Source: Vibrio kanaloae (GTDB lineage: Bacteria > Pseudomonadota > Gammaproteobacteria > Enterobacterales > Vibrionaceae). Taken from it: a stretch of 64,000 nt of DNA. Below, piece after piece: positions 1 to 10,949 of the stretch. Under the pieces are notes generated by a model that worked only from the letters and a program-made list of their open reading frames with translations, searched no databases and was not told the DNA's origin. The position numbers and the translations under genes were made by a program. Location of the stretch: the NCBI RefSeq assembly GCF_024347535.1, contig NZ_AP025497.1, positions 620,001-684,000 of the forward strand, written 5' to 3'. Numbering within the stretch: position 1 is the first letter of the stretch; each line of letters begins with the position of its first letter.

Positions 1-1242
1 TTTGAACAAGCGAAGAAGGCTGCACCATGTATCATCTTTATCGATGAAATCGATGCCGTAGGTCGTCAACGTGGAGCTGGTGTTGGTGGTGGTCATGATG
101 AACGTGAACAAACGCTGAACCAAATGCTGGTTGAGATGGATGGCTTCGAGGGTAACGAGGGTATTATTGTTATTGCTGCGACTAACCGTCCAGACGTACT
201 TGACCCAGCATTACTTCGTCCGGGTCGTTTTGACCGTCAAGTTGTGGTTGGTCTACCTGATGTACGTGGTCGTGAACAGATTCTTAAAGTACACATGCGT
301 AAAGTTCCATTATCAGGTGATGTTGAACCATCTCTGATTGCTCGTGGTACTCCAGGTTTCTCTGGTGCAGATCTAGCGAACCTTGTTAACGAAGCGGCGC
401 TATTTGCTGCTCGTGGTAACAAGCGTAATGTATCTATGGTTGAGTTTGAACTTGCGAAAGACAAAATCATGATGGGTGCCGAGCGCCGTTCGATGGTTAT
501 GTCTGAAGAAGTGAAAGAGTCAACGGCTTACCATGAAGCGGGTCACGCAATTGTTGGTCGTTTGGTGCCTGAACACGATCCTGTGTACAAGGTGTCAATC
601 ATTCCACGTGGTCGTGCGCTTGGTGTAACTATGTACCTCCCCGAGCAAGATCGCATAAGCATGTCTCGCCAACATCTAGAGTCAATGATCTCTAGTTTGT
701 ACGGTGGTCGTCTTGCTGAAGAACTTATCTATGGTAAAGACAAAGTTTCGACTGGTGCGTCTAACGATATCGAACGTGCAACTGATATTGCTCGTAAGAT
801 GGTTACGCAGTGGGGCTTCTCTGAAAAACTGGGCCCTCTTCTATATGCTGAAGAAGAAGGCGAAGTTTTCCTAGGTCGCGGTATGAGCCAAGCGAAACAT
901 GTTTCTGACGATACTACTAAGCTGATCGATGAAGAGATTCGTATCCTAATCGACCGTAACTATGCTCGTGCGAAGCAAATTCTTGAAGAGAACATGGATA
1001 TCATGCACTCGATGAAAGATGCGCTAATGAAGTTTGAAACGATTGATGCTGGTCAGATTGATGACTTGATGGAACGTAAAGACGACATTCGTGAGCCTGC
1101 TGGTTGGGGTGATCAGGCGAAAGCAGAACCTGCAAAGGAAGAAGCTAAACCTGAAGCGAAATCAGAAGAAGCAACAGCTGAAGAGTCGAAAGTTGAAGAA
1201 GTTAAGTCTGAATCAGATGATGCTCAAAACAAAGATTCTTAA
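1..1242 (+). CDS. ftsH: FtsH ATP-dependent zinc metalloprotease (5' end missing)
   Basis: C-terminal 413 residues of the membrane-anchored AAA+ protease that degrades SsrA-tagged, misassembled membrane and regulatory proteins such as LpxC and sigma-32 in related bacteria. The reading frame is open from base 1. The fragment begins just before the Walker B segment (IIFIDEIDA) and contains the second region of homology, the zinc-binding HEAGH helix and the downstream SNDIERAT segment that supplies the third zinc ligand. The transmembrane helices and Walker A lie outside the window. The tail is rich in Glu, Lys and Ala, as is common in vibrios. A terminator follows directly; folP is next, as in E. 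coli. Confidence 0.97.
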   Translation, partial: FEQAKKAAPCIIFIDEIDAVGRQRGAGVGGGHDEREQTLNQMLVEMDGFEGNEGIIVIAATNRPDVLDPALLRPGRFDRQVVVGLPDVRGREQILKVHMRKVPLSGDVEPSLIARGTPGFSGADLANLVNEAALFAARGNKRNVSMVEFELAKDKIMMGAERRSMVMSEEVKESTAYHEAGHAIVGRLVPEHDPVYKVSIIPRGRALGVTMYLPEQDRISMSRQHLESMISSLYGGRLAEELIYGKDKVSTGASNDIERATDIARKMVTQWGFSEKLGPLLYAEEEGEVFLGRGMSQAKHVSDDTTKLIDEEIRILIDRNYARAKQILEENMDIMHSMKDALMKFETIDAGQIDDLMERKDDIREPAGWGDQAKAEPAKEEAKPEAKSEEATAEESKVEEVKSESDDAQNKDS

Positions 1243-1260
1243 TCACTAATCTATAAATTA

Positions 1261-1286
1261 AAACCCTGACTATGCTCAGGGTTTTT
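1261..1286 (+). terminator. Rho-independent terminator after ftsH
   Basis: A nine-base stem, AAACCCTGA with TCAGGGTTT around a six-base loop, runs into five Ts. It lies between ftsH and folP, so folP is probably expressed by read-through or from its own promoter. Confidence 0.85.
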
Positions 1287-1330
1287 CTGTTTATAGCCTT
1301 AAGTGTTTTACTTTTTAAGAGCTGCATTTC

Positions 1331-2161
1331 ATGATATTAAAAGCAAACAATAAAACTCTTGTTTTAGACCGCCCACATGTAATGGGCATCCTCAATATCA
1401 CCCCTGATTCTTTCTCTGATGGTGGGAAATTCAATTCATTAGATAATGCCTTACTGCAAGCAGAACGAATGATTCAAGCTGGCGTGAGCATTATTGATAT
1501 TGGTGGTGAATCGACTCGCCCAGGAGCACCTGACGTTTCCCTAGAAGAAGAGCTTTCCCGGGTGATTCCTACAATTAAAGCAATTCGCGCTAAATTTGAT
1601 GTTTGGATCTCTATTGATACCAGTAAACCGGAAGTGATGCGCGAGGCTGTTGAAGCGGGGGCTGATTTGATCAATGATGTGCGCGCATTGCAAGACCCCG
1701 GAGCTTTACAAGTTGCCGCCGATGCTAATGTGCCAGTTTGCCTGATGCACATGAAAGGTCAGCCAAGAACCATGCAAGCCAACCCAAATTACGATGATGT
1801 CCTAACGGATGTGGAAGCGTTCTTAAAAGAAAGGGTAGAGGCTTGTGAGGCTGTTGGTATATCAAAAGAGCAGCTGATTCTGGATCCTGGTTTTGGTTTT
1901 GGTAAAACCATTGAGCATAATTACCACCTATTAGCGCACCTTGAAAAATTTCACACGCTTGGGTTGCCAGTCTTAGCGGGGATGTCGAGAAAATCGATGA
2001 TCTTTAAGCTACTAGACAAAGCCCCAGCAGATTGCATGGTCGCTAGTGTCACTTGCGCGACTATCGCAGCAATGAAAGGGGCTCAAATTATTCGCGTTCA
2101 CGATGTTGAAGACACGTTAGAAGCGATGAAGATAATCGAAGTGATGAATAACAATCACTAA
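1331..2161 (+). CDS. folP: Dihydropteroate synthase
   Basis: Condenses p-aminobenzoate with hydroxymethyl-dihydropterin pyrophosphate to dihydropteroate in folate synthesis; the target of sulfonamides. The 276 residues match the family length. Signature blocks are visible: GILNITPDSFSDGG near the N terminus, IIDIGGESTRPGA around residue 55, and the late GMSRKS loop that contacts substrate. It sits between ftsH and glmM as in E. coli, 21 bases before glmM, which suggests co-transcription. No typical resistance insertion is visible in the loop regions, though that cannot be judged without an alignment. Confidence 0.97.
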   Translation: MILKANNKTLVLDRPHVMGILNITPDSFSDGGKFNSLDNALLQAERMIQAGVSIIDIGGESTRPGAPDVSLEEELSRVIPTIKAIRAKFDVWISIDTSKPEVMREAVEAGADLINDVRALQDPGALQVAADANVPVCLMHMKGQPRTMQANPNYDDVLTDVEAFLKERVEACEAVGISKEQLILDPGFGFGKTIEHNYHLLAHLEKFHTLGLPVLAGMSRKSMIFKLLDKAPADCMVASVTCATIAAMKGAQIIRVHDVEDTLEAMKIIEVMNNNH

Positions 2162-2182
2162 TAATAATTAAGGAAAATCCAC

Positions 2183-3523
2183 ATGTCAGATAAAAGACGT
2201 TACTTCGGAACAGATGGTGTGCGTGGCAAGGTAGGCCAATACCCGATTACCCCTGATTTTGTTCTGAAGCTTGGCTGGGCTGCGGGACGTGTTCTTGCGA
2301 AACAGGGTACAAAGAAAGTAATCATTGGTAAAGATACTCGTATTTCTGGCTACATGCTTGAATCAGCTTTAGAGGCAGGCCTTGCTGCAGCTGGTCTTCA
2401 GGCGACCTTTACAGGCCCTATGCCGACCCCGGCTGTTGCTTACCTAACACAAACATTCCGTGCGGAAGCTGGGATAGTTATCTCTGCGTCACATAACCCA
2501 TATTACGATAATGGCATTAAATTTTTCTCTTCGGAAGGTACAAAGTTGCCTGATGATATTGAATTGGCCATTGAAGCAGAACTAGATAAAGACATTGAGT
2601 GTGTTGATTCTTCTGAGCTGGGTAAAGCAGTACGTCTAAACGATGCGGCTGGTCGTTACATTGAATTTTGTAAGAGTACATTTCCAAATCAGATGACGCT
2701 TGCTGGAATGAAGATCGTTGTCGATTGTGCACATGGCGCGACCTACCATATTGCTCCTGCTGTATTCAGAGAGCTTGGTGCTGAAGTGATTGCGATAGGT
2801 GTTGAGCCTAACGGTACCAACATCAATCACGAAGTAGGCGCAACAGATGTTAGAGCGCTGCAAGCTAAAGTACTTGAAGAGAGAGCGGCTTTAGGGCTTG
2901 GTTTTGATGGTGACGGCGACCGCATCATTATGGTTGATGAACTCGGTAACAAGGTAGATGGCGACCAAATCGCTTACATCATTGCTCGTGATGCATTGCG
3001 TCGTGGTGAGCTGAAGGGGGGCGTTGTTGGTACATTAATGACCAACCTTGGTATGGAAAACGGCCTTAAGCAGCTAGGTATTCCATTTGTACGTGCCGCT
3101 GTCGGTGACCGTTATGTAATGGAGCAGCTTCTGGCTAAAGGTTGGAAAATCGGTGCTGAAAACTCTGGTCACGTTATCTTGTTGGATAAAGTAACTACGG
3201 GTGATGCTATTGTTGCTGCCCTGCAAGTACTAGCATCAGTCGTGGACAGTAATATGACATTGAATGAACTTTCTCAAGGTATGACTTTATACCCTCAAGT
3301 TCTCGAAAATGTTCGCTTCAGCGGAGACTCAAACCCACTAGAAGCAGAAGCGGTTAAGGCGGCTGTGGTTGAAGTGGAAGCTGAACTTGGTGAGAAAGGT
3401 CGTGTACTACTTCGTAAGTCTGGCACAGAGCCTTTACTGCGCGTGATGGTCGAGGGTGAAGACGCTGAACTTGTTCAATCATCTGCACTGAAGATTGCTG
3501 ATGCAGTAAAAGCTAACTGCTAA
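2183..3523 (+). CDS. glmM: Phosphoglucosamine mutase
   Basis: Interconverts glucosamine-6-phosphate and glucosamine-1-phosphate, a cytoplasmic step toward UDP-GlcNAc for peptidoglycan and lipopolysaccharide. The 446 residues cover the whole phosphohexomutase family. The phosphoserine loop ISASHNP is present near residue 100, the metal-binding loop DGDGDR near 240, the sugar-specificity loop GAENSGHV near 325 and the phosphate-binding RKSGTEP near 412. The start at ATG 2183 is preceded by an AAGGA ribosome site. It is in the standard folP-glmM-secG order. Confidence 0.98.
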   Translation: MSDKRRYFGTDGVRGKVGQYPITPDFVLKLGWAAGRVLAKQGTKKVIIGKDTRISGYMLESALEAGLAAAGLQATFTGPMPTPAVAYLTQTFRAEAGIVISASHNPYYDNGIKFFSSEGTKLPDDIELAIEAELDKDIECVDSSELGKAVRLNDAAGRYIEFCKSTFPNQMTLAGMKIVVDCAHGATYHIAPAVFRELGAEVIAIGVEPNGTNINHEVGATDVRALQAKVLEERAALGLGFDGDGDRIIMVDELGNKVDGDQIAYIIARDALRRGELKGGVVGTLMTNLGMENGLKQLGIPFVRAAVGDRYVMEQLLAKGWKIGAENSGHVILLDKVTTGDAIVAALQVLASVVDSNMTLNELSQGMTLYPQVLENVRFSGDSNPLEAEAVKAAVVEVEAELGEKGRVLLRKSGTEPLLRVMVEGEDAELVQSSALKIADAVKANC

Positions 3524-3586
3524 TCAGCCTTAACTTTAACAGGCGTACTGAGTGTTCCCTGTTATTAGAAATGGTTGAGTTATATA

Positions 3587-3635
3587 GGGGCTAAAGGGAG
3601 CTGAGTGTGTTTAGTGTCGCTTTTGGCCTTTTTTT
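3587..3635 (+). terminator. Probable terminator between glmM and secG
   Basis: An imperfect stem pairs GGGGCTAAAG with CTTTTGGCC and is followed by a run of seven Ts. The stem contains mismatches, so the call is moderate. Upstream, AACAGG and CCTGTT (3539-3565) form a further weak hairpin without a T-run. Confidence 0.45.
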
Positions 3636-3798
3636 GACCACTCACTTGGTAAAGACTTATTTTTTGGAAAAATCCTCTTGTCAGGCCACGCTGCATTCGC
3701 TAGTATTGCTCGGCCTTCAGTTAGGAGGCCGCTAGCCTTGTTCATGAAAGTATTTTTTGAACGGCGCTGGCTCAACAATTAGGAACATAGGTGGAAAA

Positions 3799-4131
3799 AT
3801 GTTTACAGTTCTACTTGTGATTTACCTGTTGGCAGCGCTTGGTGTAATTGGCCTAGTGTTGATTCAACAAGGTAAAGGCGCAGATATGGGAGCCTCTTTC
3901 GGTGCTGGCGCTTCAAACACTGTGTTTGGTGCTGGTGGCTCAGGAAATTTCCTTACCCGAATGACTGCAGTTTTTGCAACTACATTTTTTATCCTTAGCT
4001 TAGTACTTGGTAATATGTCTACACATAAAACTGAGTCTCAGTGGATTGACCCGACCCAAGGTCAGGTAATTCAACAAGCTGAAGATGCAGTGAGTGAAGT
4101 TCCGACGCAAGGCGACGAAATTCCACAATAA
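3799..4131 (+). CDS. secG: Protein translocase subunit SecG
   Basis: Small non-essential partner of SecYE that helps SecA-driven export through the inner membrane. The 110 residues hold two hydrophobic segments (about 2-22 and 53-73) separated by the conserved loop that begins [14 protein letters not shown] and is rich in Gly, Ala and Ser. ATG 3799 is preferred to an in-frame start 42 bases upstream because SecG proteins begin with [14 protein letters not shown] sequence and a GGTGG motif lies just before it. Two tRNA genes follow within 160 bases. Confidence 0.95.
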   Translation: MFTVLLVIYLLAALGVIGLVLIQQGKGADMGASFGAGASNTVFGAGGSGNFLTRMTAVFATTFFILSLVLGNMSTHKTESQWIDPTQGQVIQQAEDAVSEVPTQGDEIPQ

Positions 4132-4147
4132 TCTGTAAAGATTTGAT

Positions 4148-4232
4148 GCCGAGATGGTGAAATTGGTAGACACGCTAGCATGAGGTGCTAGTGCCTTAGG
4201 GTGTGAGGGTTCGAGTCCCTCTCTCGGCACCA
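4148..4232 (+). tRNA. leuU: tRNA-Leu (anticodon GAG)
   Basis: The acceptor GCCGAGA pairs with TCTCGGC, followed by discriminator A and encoded CCA. The anticodon stem CTAGC/GCTAG encloses the loop ATGAGGT, giving anticodon GAG. A long variable arm and the GGTTCGAGTCC T-arm confirm a class II leucine tRNA. It has the same position after secG as E. coli leuU, 16 bases from the secG stop, so it is probably cut from the secG transcript. Confidence 0.97.
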
Positions 4233-4243
4233 TGTTTACAAAC

Positions 4244-4271
4244 TTGTAAAACATCTTGTTGGGCGTATAAT
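4244..4271 (+). promoter_or_regulatory. Promoter for tRNA-fMet and the nusA operon
   Basis: TTGTAA at 4244-4249 and a perfect TATAAT at 4266-4271 are 16 bases apart, with the tRNA beginning about 15 bases after the -10 box. In E. coli the equivalent metY promoter drives metY and reads on into rimP-nusA-infB. Confidence 0.8.
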
Positions 4272-4285
4272 GCTCACAAGTCGGA

Positions 4286-4362
<77 letters not shown>

Positions 4363-4477
4363 ATTTTCAATGCTATAATGTAGCATGTGTTGGTGGCAAG
4401 TTTGCACAGTGTGAACCTCACTGTGAGCTAAGTGAATATCTAATATGATAACTCTTAGCATATAAGGGTCCAGCAAT

Positions 4478-4506
4478 AAAAACCCCGGCTTATACGGGGT
4501 TTTTTG
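4478..4506 (+). terminator. Terminator 1 between tRNA-fMet and rimP
   Basis: AAAACCCCG and CGGGGTTTT flank a seven-base loop, and the 3' arm ends in a run of Ts. A second stem-loop follows at once at 4508-4538 (TATCTAA and TTAGATA outside, CATTTT and AAAATG inside). Most transcripts should end here after the tRNA. Confidence 0.85.
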
Positions 4507-4560
4507 TTATCTAAGCATTTTTAAAATGCGTTTAGATAATATTTGCTTGGAATTTAAATT

Positions 4561-4580
4561 GGGCTTTGAGCCCTTTTTTT
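4561..4580 (+). terminator. Terminator 2 between tRNA-fMet and rimP
   Basis: GGGCT-ttg-AGCCC is followed by seven Ts and ends 17 bases before the rimP start codon. With terminator 1 it forms a double barrier in the operon leader, comparable to the metY-rimP leader of E. coli where NusA affects read-through. Confidence 0.85.
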
Positions 4581-4597
4581 GTTTCTGGAGTGGTTAA

Positions 4598-5053
4598 ATG
4601 ACTGGTTTAGAAAGACAACTTACTGAAATGCTTGACGCTCCAGTAGCAGCATCAGGTTATGAGTTAGTTGGATTAGAATTTATTCGTGCTGGTGAGCACT
4701 CAACGCTACGTATTTACATCGATTCACCAAACGGTATTAATGTAGATGATTGTGCTGAAGTTAGTCACCAAGTCAGTGCCGTAATGGACGTTGAAGATCC
4801 AATTTCAGTGGCTTATAACCTTGAAGTGTCTTCACCAGGTTTAGAAAGACCATTGTTCAAAGCAGAGCATTACCAACAATTTATTGGTCACGAGGTAAGC
4901 ATCGTTTTAAAAATGGCTGTCGGCAACCGTCGTAAATGGAAAGGTAATATCCAATCTATCGAAGGCGAGACAGTGAAAGTATTGGTAGAAGGACAAGAAG
5001 AAGAATTCGTCCTTAGCAATATTGCGAAAGCTAACCTGATCCCTAAATTTTAG
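4598..5053 (+). CDS. rimP: Ribosome maturation factor RimP
   Basis: Cytoplasmic factor needed for maturation of the 30S subunit, acting with uS12 assembly. The 151 residues match the family. The N-terminal domain has GYELVGLEF and the central [15 protein letters not shown] strand; the middle motif [10 protein letters not shown] is diagnostic; the C-terminal SH3-like domain ends in LIPKF. A ribosome site CTGGAG precedes the ATG. It is the first protein gene of the nusA operon, 35 bases before nusA, and the double terminator upstream implies controlled read-through from the tRNA-fMet promoter. Confidence 0.97.
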   Translation: MTGLERQLTEMLDAPVAASGYELVGLEFIRAGEHSTLRIYIDSPNGINVDDCAEVSHQVSAVMDVEDPISVAYNLEVSSPGLERPLFKAEHYQQFIGHEVSIVLKMAVGNRRKWKGNIQSIEGETVKVLVEGQEEEFVLSNIAKANLIPKF

Positions 5054-5088
5054 TTCTCCTAGAGAGAAGAGCTTAAGAGGCTAGATTA

Positions 5089-6576
5089 ATGAACAAAGAA
5101 ATTTTGGCGGTAGTAGAAGCTGTTTCTAATGAGAAAGCAGTTCCTCGTGAGCGTATTTTTGAAGCGCTTGAAATCGCGCTTGCTACGGCAACAAAAAAGA
5201 AAAGCGAACTAGAAATTGAAGTTCGTGTTGAGATTGACCGTAAAACGGGTGATTTCGAAACTTTCCGCCGTTGGGAAGCTGTTGAGGAAGTTGAGTTTCC
5301 AACAAAAGAAATCTCTATTGAAGCTGCAAAGTACGATGATCCAGAGATCGAACTTGGCGGTTTCATCGAAGATGATATCGAATCAGTAACGTTTGACCGT
5401 ATTACGACTCAAACAGCTAAGCAAGTTATCGTACAAAAAGTACGTGAAGCTGAGCGTGCTCAAATTGTTGAACAGTTTATTGATAACGAAGGCGAGCTAG
5501 TAACTGGCGCAGTTAAGAAAGTTAACCGTGATACCATTATTCTAGACCTTGGTAATAACGCAGAAGCGGTAATCCTTCGTGATGACCAACTTCCTCGTGA
5601 AAACTTCCGTCCAGGTGATCGTGTTCGTGGTCTTCTATACGCAGTGAAACCAGAAGCTCGCGGCTTCCAGCTTTTCGTTACTCGTTCGAAGCCAGAAATG
5701 CTAGCTGAACTATTCCGTGTTGAAGTACCTGAGATTGGTGAAGAGCTAATTGAACTTAAAGGTGCTGCACGTGACGCTGGTTCTCGTGCTAAAATCGCTG
5801 TGAAAACAAACGACAAACGTATTGACCCTGTTGGTGCGTGTGTTGGTATGCGTGGGGCACGTGTACAAGCTGTTTCTAACGATCTTGGCGGTGAACGTAT
5901 CGATATCGTGCTTTGGGACGATAACCCGGCACAATTCGTAATCAACGCTATGGCTCCTGCTGATGTTGCTTCTATTATCGTAGATGAAGATACACATTCA
6001 ATGGACATCGCGGTTGAAGCTGACAATCTAGCGCAAGCTATCGGTCGTAGTGGTCAAAACGTACGTCTAGCATCTCAACTAACTGGTTGGGAACTGAACG
6101 TCATGACTGTCGAAGATCTTCAGAAGAAGCACCAAGAAGAAGCAGTTGCTTCTATTGAAAACTTCATGAAGCATCTAGATATTGAAGAAGACTTTGCTCA
6201 AATGCTTGTTGAAGAGGGCTTCTCTACGCTTGAAGAAGTAGCATACGTTCCTGTGAACGAGCTTCTTGAAGTAGATGGTCTAGACGAAGGCATTGTTGAA
6301 GAACTACGTAACCGCGCAAAAGACGCACTGACTACTCTAGCGCTAGCGCAAGAAGAAACTTTCGACGGTGTTGAGCCAGCTGAAGATTTACTTGCACTTG
6401 AAGGTCTTGAGCGTGAAATGGCTTATAAGCTAGCAGCAAAAGGCGTTGCGACATTGGAAGACCTAGCTGACCAAGGCGTTGATGAACTAGAAGGCATCGA
6501 AGACCTAACTGCAGAGCGTGCAGGCGAGCTAATTATGGCTGCGCGTAACATCTGTTGGTTCGGCGACGAAGAATAA
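5089..6576 (+). CDS. nusA: Transcription termination/antitermination factor NusA
   Basis: Binds RNA polymerase and nascent RNA to modulate pausing, intrinsic termination and antitermination. The 495 residues give the full enterobacterial-type layout: an N-terminal RNAP-binding domain (about 1-125), an S1 domain (about 135-200), KH1 and KH2 (about 200-345, with [12 protein letters not shown] and [12 protein letters not shown]), and two acidic repeats at the C terminus (about 360-490). It lies between rimP and infB. In E. coli NusA regulates its own operon, and the terminators ahead of rimP give it a plausible target here. Confidence 0.98.
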   Translation: MNKEILAVVEAVSNEKAVPRERIFEALEIALATATKKKSELEIEVRVEIDRKTGDFETFRRWEAVEEVEFPTKEISIEAAKYDDPEIELGGFIEDDIESVTFDRITTQTAKQVIVQKVREAERAQIVEQFIDNEGELVTGAVKKVNRDTIILDLGNNAEAVILRDDQLPRENFRPGDRVRGLLYAVKPEARGFQLFVTRSKPEMLAELFRVEVPEIGEELIELKGAARDAGSRAKIAVKTNDKRIDPVGACVGMRGARVQAVSNDLGGERIDIVLWDDNPAQFVINAMAPADVASIIVDEDTHSMDIAVEADNLAQAIGRSGQNVRLASQLTGWELNVMTVEDLQKKHQEEAVASIENFMKHLDIEEDFAQMLVEEGFSTLEEVAYVPVNELLEVDGLDEGIVEELRNRAKDALTTLALAQEETFDGVEPAEDLLALEGLEREMAYKLAAKGVATLEDLADQGVDELEGIEDLTAERAGELIMAARNICWFGDEE

Positions 6577-6598
6577 TTCAGCAAGGAGAGAAAGCGGT

Positions 6599-9289
6599 AT
6601 GACACAATTAACAGTTAAAGCACTGAGTGAAGAGATTGGTACGCCAGTTGACCGCTTAATTGAACAACTTGCTGATGCAGGCATGAAGAAAGCAGGGTCG
6701 GATCAAGTGACTGATTCAGAGAAGCAAACATTGCTAACGCACCTTAAAAAGGAGCACGGCGATACTTCTGGCGAAACAGAACCGACTCGTTTAACTCTTC
6801 AACGCAAGACCCGCAGCACGCTAAGTGTTGCCGCTGGAGGCGGTAAGAGTAAGGATGTTCAAGTCGAGGTACGTAAAAAGCGTACTTACGTGAAACGCAG
6901 CACTATTGAAGATGAAGCGAAACGTGAAGCTGAGGAAGTAGCTAATCGTGAAGCGGAAGAGAAAGCACAACGCGATGCTGAAGAGCAAGCGAAACGTGAT
7001 GCTGCAGAGAAAGCACAGCGCGAAGCCGAAGAAAAAGTTAAACGTGAAGCGGATGCAAAACGTGATGCTGAAGAGAAGGCTCAACGCGCACAAGCTGAAA
7101 AGGCTAAAAAAGACATGAATTCAAAAAATGCAGACGCTAACGCACAAGCGAAAAAAGAAGCGGATGAACTTAAAGCTCGTCAAGAGCAAGAAGCAACTCG
7201 TAAAGCAGAAGCTGAAGCAGCTAAGCTTGTTGAAGAAGCTCGTAAGTTAGCTGAAGAAAACCAAGAACGCTGGTCTGAAGAAGAGAAGAAGAAGAAAGAG
7301 CAAGAGAAATCTGCGGATTACCATTTGACGACTTCTACTTACGCTCGTGAAGCCGAAGATGCAGCAGATAAAAAAGAGGAGAAAGCTCCTCGTCGTCGTA
7401 AGAAGAAAGCGGCTCCGGCTAACCAGCCAGGTAATAACCGTGGTGGTCGTAACCAACGTGGTCGTGGTGGTAAAGGTAGACTTGCTAAACCAACTTCAAT
7501 GCAGCAAGGCTTCGATAAATCAGCAACTGTTGCTAAATCTGACGTTGCTATCGGCGAGACTATCGTTGTTTCTGAACTGGCAAGCAAAATGTCAGTTAAA
7601 GCAACTGAAGTTATCAAAGTGATGATGAAGATGGGCGCTATGGCGACTATCAACCAAGTGATTGACCAAGAAACAGCGCAGCTTGTTGCTGAAGAGATGG
7701 GCCACAAGGTTATCCTTCGTAAAGAAAATGAATTAGAAGAAGCAGTACTAGCTGACCGTGATAGCGATGCTATCGCAGAAGGTCGTGCTCCTGTTGTAAC
7801 TATCATGGGTCACGTTGACCACGGTAAAACTTCAACACTGGATTACATTCGTAAAGCACACGTTGCTTCTGGCGAAGCTGGCGGTATCACACAGCACATT
7901 GGTGCTTACCACGTGGATACTGACAATGGTATGATTACGTTCCTTGATACTCCTGGACACGCGGCGTTTACTGCTATGCGTGCTCGTGGTGCTCAAGCGA
8001 CAGATATCGTTGTACTTGTTGTTGCAGCAGACGATGGCGTAATGCCACAAACAATCGAAGCAATACAGCACGCGAAAGCGGCAGGTGTTCCTCTGATTAT
8101 TGCTGTGAACAAGATCGATAAGGAGGGTGCAAACCCAGACAACGTTAAGAATGAGCTGGCTCAATACGACGTTATCCCTGAAGAGTGGGGCGGCGAGAAT
8201 ATCTTCGTTCACATCTCTGCAAAACAGGGCACAAATATCGATGGTCTTCTAGAAGCAATTCTTCTTCAGTCTGAAGTTCTTGAGCTTACTGCGGTTAAAG
8301 AAGGCATGGCTTCAGGTGTTGTTGTTGAATCCCGTCTTGATAAAGGCCGCGGTCCAGTTGCAACAGTATTAGTACAGTCTGGTACTCTAAACAAAGGCGA
8401 CATCGTTCTTTGTGGTCAAGAGTACGGCCGTGTTCGTGCAATGCGCGATGAGAACGGCAGAGACATCGAAACTGCAGGTCCATCTATCCCTGTAGAAATT
8501 CTAGGTCTTTCTGGCGTACCTGCATCAGGTGACGAAGCGACTGTTGTACGTGATGAGCGTAAAGCACGTGAAGTTGCGAACTACCGTCAAGGTAAATTCC
8601 GTGATGTTAAACTAGCTCGCCAACAAAAAGCGAAACTAGAGAACATGTTCGCGAACATGACGGCTGGCGAAGTAGCTGAGCTTAACGTTGTACTTAAAGC
8701 TGACGTTCAAGGTTCTGTAGAAGCGATTGCCGACTCTCTACTGAAATTGTCAACTGACGAAGTTAAAGTGAACATCGTAGGTTCTGGTGTTGGTGGTATT
8801 ACTGAAACTGATGCAACGCTTGCAGCAGCTTCTAACGCTATCATCCTTGGTTTCAACGTTCGTGCTGACGCAACTGCGCGTAACACGGTTCAGAATGAAA
8901 ACCTAGATCTACGTTACTACTCAATCATTTACCAACTGATTGACGAAGTTAAACAGGCGATGGGCGGTATGCTTGCTCCTGAATTCCGTCAAGAGATCAT
9001 TGGTCTTGCACAAGTTCGTGACGTATTTAAGTCGCCTAAACTTGGCGCAATCGCTGGTTGTATCGTTACTGAAGGTACGATTAAGCGTAGCAACCCAATC
9101 CGTGTACTTCGTGAAAACGTTGTTATCTACGAAGGTGAACTAGAGTCACTTCGTCGCTTTAAAGATGACGTTCAAGAAGTTAAGAATGGTTACGAGTGTG
9201 GTGTCGGCGTTAAGAACTACAACGACGTTCGCGTTGGTGACCAGATCGAAGTATTCGAAATCGTTGAGGTTAAACGTACTCTAGACTAA
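6599..9289 (+). CDS. infB: Translation initiation factor IF-2
   Basis: GTPase that brings fMet-tRNA to the 30S P site and promotes subunit joining. The 896 residues include an N-terminal IF2_N fold, a long charged Glu/Lys/Ala/Arg-rich stretch (about 105-240, repeats such as [11 protein letters not shown]) likely to be helical, a basic RRRKKK and [10 protein letters not shown] patch, a second IF2_N domain (about 320-370), and the G domain starting near residue 398 with GHVDHGKT (G1), DTPGHA (G3) and NKID (G4). C1-C2 domains follow. In-frame ATG codons inside the N-terminal part could give shorter IF2 forms, as in E. coli. Confidence 0.98.
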   Translation: MTQLTVKALSEEIGTPVDRLIEQLADAGMKKAGSDQVTDSEKQTLLTHLKKEHGDTSGETEPTRLTLQRKTRSTLSVAAGGGKSKDVQVEVRKKRTYVKRSTIEDEAKREAEEVANREAEEKAQRDAEEQAKRDAAEKAQREAEEKVKREADAKRDAEEKAQRAQAEKAKKDMNSKNADANAQAKKEADELKARQEQEATRKAEAEAAKLVEEARKLAEENQERWSEEEKKKKEQEKSADYHLTTSTYAREAEDAADKKEEKAPRRRKKKAAPANQPGNNRGGRNQRGRGGKGRLAKPTSMQQGFDKSATVAKSDVAIGETIVVSELASKMSVKATEVIKVMMKMGAMATINQVIDQETAQLVAEEMGHKVILRKENELEEAVLADRDSDAIAEGRAPVVTIMGHVDHGKTSTLDYIRKAHVASGEAGGITQHIGAYHVDTDNGMITFLDTPGHAAFTAMRARGAQATDIVVLVVAADDGVMPQTIEAIQHAKAAGVPLIIAVNKIDKEGANPDNVKNELAQYDVIPEEWGGENIFVHISAKQGTNIDGLLEAILLQSEVLELTAVKEGMASGVVVESRLDKGRGPVATVLVQSGTLNKGDIVLCGQEYGRVRAMRDENGRDIETAGPSIPVEILGLSGVPASGDEATVVRDERKAREVANYRQGKFRDVKLARQQKAKLENMFANMTAGEVAELNVVLKADVQGSVEAIADSLLKLSTDEVKVNIVGSGVGGITETDATLAAASNAIILGFNVRADATARNTVQNENLDLRYYSIIYQLIDEVKQAMGGMLAPEFRQEIIGLAQVRDVFKSPKLGAIAGCIVTEGTIKRSNPIRVLRENVVIYEGELESLRRFKDDVQEVKNGYECGVGVKNYNDVRVGDQIEVFEIVEVKRTLD

Positions 9290-9374
9290 TCAGTCTGTAC
9301 GACTCGACATATTGACTAAGGTTACTAACATTACTACTAGTAAAGGTAATAAGTAATCGGTTGTTGAATACACC

Positions 9375-9405
9375 ATGGGGGGCTGGTAATTACCAAGCCC
9401 CCCAT
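9375..9405 (+). other. Long hairpin in the infB-rbfA spacer
   Basis: ATGGGGGGCT and AGCCCCCCAT form a near-perfect GC-rich stem around a GGTAATTACC centre. No U-run follows, only CTTTC, so it is more likely an mRNA-stabilising or processing element than an efficient terminator. It lies 21 bases before rbfA. Confidence 0.7.
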
Positions 9406-9426
9406 CTTTCTAAGTGAGAAAAGAAA

Positions 9427-9840
9427 ATGTCAAAAGAATTTAGCCGCACACAACGTGTGTCCCAGCAGCTTCAAAAAGAACTTGCTCTTATCCTACAACG
9501 TGAAGTTCGTGACTCACGTATCGGTATGGTAACGATTTCAGACGTAGAAGTGTCTCGTGACCTTGCTTACGCAAAGGTATTCGTGACTTTCCTATGTATC
9601 GGTGAGCAGACACCTGAATCTTGTTTAGCTGCGCTTAAAGAGCACGAAGTACCAGTACGTATGATGCTAGGTAAACGTATTCGTCACCGCTTAACACCTG
9701 AAGTTCGCTTTACTTACGACAACACTTTGGTTGAAGGCATGCGCATGTCTAACTTAGTGAGTGAAGTACTAAGTGACGACAAGCGTAAGCAAGAAGAAGC
9801 TGGTCGTACTGACGAAACTCAGTCTAAGGACGAAGAGTAA
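9427..9840 (+). CDS. rbfA: Ribosome-binding factor A
   Basis: KH-fold factor that binds immature 30S subunits and helps process the 5' end of 16S rRNA; important in the cold. The 137 residues start [20 protein letters not shown], typical of the family, and keep the RLTPEVRF segment. The C-terminal tail is acidic and polar and probably disordered. Its last base is the first base of the truB start codon, indicating translational coupling. The infB-rbfA-truB order matches E. coli. Confidence 0.97.
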   Translation: MSKEFSRTQRVSQQLQKELALILQREVRDSRIGMVTISDVEVSRDLAYAKVFVTFLCIGEQTPESCLAALKEHEVPVRMMLGKRIRHRLTPEVRFTYDNTLVEGMRMSNLVSEVLSDDKRKQEEAGRTDETQSKDEE

Positions 9841-10793
9841 TGGCTCGCCGTCGTAAAGGTCGCCCAATTAACGGGGTAATTCTGTTAGATAAGCCGACAG
9901 GTATTTCATCTAATGATGCACTGCAAAAAGTAAAACGTATTTACTTTGCAGAGAAAGCAGGGCACACCGGTGCTCTGGATCCTCTTGCGACTGGTATGCT
10001 GCCAATTTGTCTTGGCGAAGCAACGAAGTTTTCTCAGTTTCTGCTAGATTCTGACAAGCGCTACGTAGTGATAGCCAAGCTTGGTGAGCGCACCAACACC
10101 TCAGATTCTGATGGTGAAGTAGTTGAAACGCGTGAAGTGAATGTGAGTCAAGAGCAGCTTGAGCGTTGCATTGCAAGCTTCAAAGGTGAAACTGCCCAAA
10201 TCCCATCAATGTTCTCAGCATTGAAGTATCAAGGTAAGCCTTTGTACGAATATGCTCGCGCAGGCATTGAAGTGCCTCGAGAGTCTCGTAAGATCACGGT
10301 TTACTCTATTGAACTGCTTCGCTTTGAAGGTGATGAAGTTGAAATGGAAGTACATTGTTCGAAAGGTACTTACATTCGCACAATTACCGACGATCTTGGT
10401 GAAATGTTAGGTTGTGGTGCTCACGTGACCATGCTTCGTCGCACTGGTGTAGCAAAGTACCCCTATGAGCGTATGGTGACTTTGGAGCAGTTAAACGAGA
10501 TCCTAGAGCAAGCACAAGCGCAAGAGATTGCACCTAAAGAGTTGCTTGATCCATTGCTAATGCCAATGGACACGGCTGTAGAAGACTTACCTGAAGTTAA
10601 CCTGAATGCGGAACTGACTGATCTTGTTCAGCACGGTATGCCCGTTCAAGTCGCAGGCGCTCCTGCTGAAGGTACCGTTCGCATGACAAGCGGTGAAGAG
10701 AAGCTGTTTGTTGGCGTTGCTCAAATTGCTGAAGATGGCCGAGTTGCCCCGAAGCGTTTGGTTGTTTTCAGAGATGAAGAGCCACAAGCATAA
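9840..10793 (+). CDS. truB: tRNA pseudouridine-55 synthase
   Basis: Makes the universal pseudouridine at position 55 of the tRNA T-loop and acts as a tRNA chaperone. The 317 residues include the motif I block DKPTGISS, the catalytic aspartate at residue 47 in [12 protein letters not shown], the YEYARAG motif and KGTYIRT near residue 178. A C-terminal PUA-like domain occupies roughly the last 70 residues. It overlaps rbfA by one base (TAATG), so the two are probably translated together. A terminator follows. Confidence 0.97.
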   Translation: MARRRKGRPINGVILLDKPTGISSNDALQKVKRIYFAEKAGHTGALDPLATGMLPICLGEATKFSQFLLDSDKRYVVIAKLGERTNTSDSDGEVVETREVNVSQEQLERCIASFKGETAQIPSMFSALKYQGKPLYEYARAGIEVPRESRKITVYSIELLRFEGDEVEMEVHCSKGTYIRTITDDLGEMLGCGAHVTMLRRTGVAKYPYERMVTLEQLNEILEQAQAQEIAPKELLDPLLMPMDTAVEDLPEVNLNAELTDLVQHGMPVQVAGAPAEGTVRMTSGEEKLFVGVAQIAEDGRVAPKRLVVFRDEEPQA

Positions 10794-10850
10794 CGCTGAA
10801 ACCTAGTTAGGTATTGGCGCTTAGCCTGGAAAAGCGAATCAATAATATAG

Positions 10851-10885
10851 AAAGCGAGCCCTTAATTTTAATGGTTCGCTTTTTT
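10851..10885 (+). terminator. Terminator after truB
   Basis: AAAGCGAGCC pairs with GGTTCGCTTT (one G-U pair) around a 12-base loop and runs into more Ts. It ends the nusA-truB part of the operon before the rpsO promoter. Confidence 0.85.
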
Positions 10886-10909
10886 CGTTTTTCATCAGTT
10901 CGATTGTTA

Positions 10910-10938
10910 TTGCACCAACACGTAAACTTCCCTATAAT
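10910..10938 (+). promoter_or_regulatory. rpsO promoter
   Basis: TTGCAC at 10910-10915 and TATAAT at 10933-10938 have the ideal 17-base spacing. The predicted transcript starts near 10945, giving a leader of about 67 bases. Confidence 0.85.
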
Positions 10939-10949
10939 CCTCGGCTCGC

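Noticed and set aside
5460..6026. 188-codon minus-strand ORF opposite nusA
   Set aside because: Ser/Arg/Thr-rich product typical of antisense shadows of genes with strong codon bias; nusA is certain.
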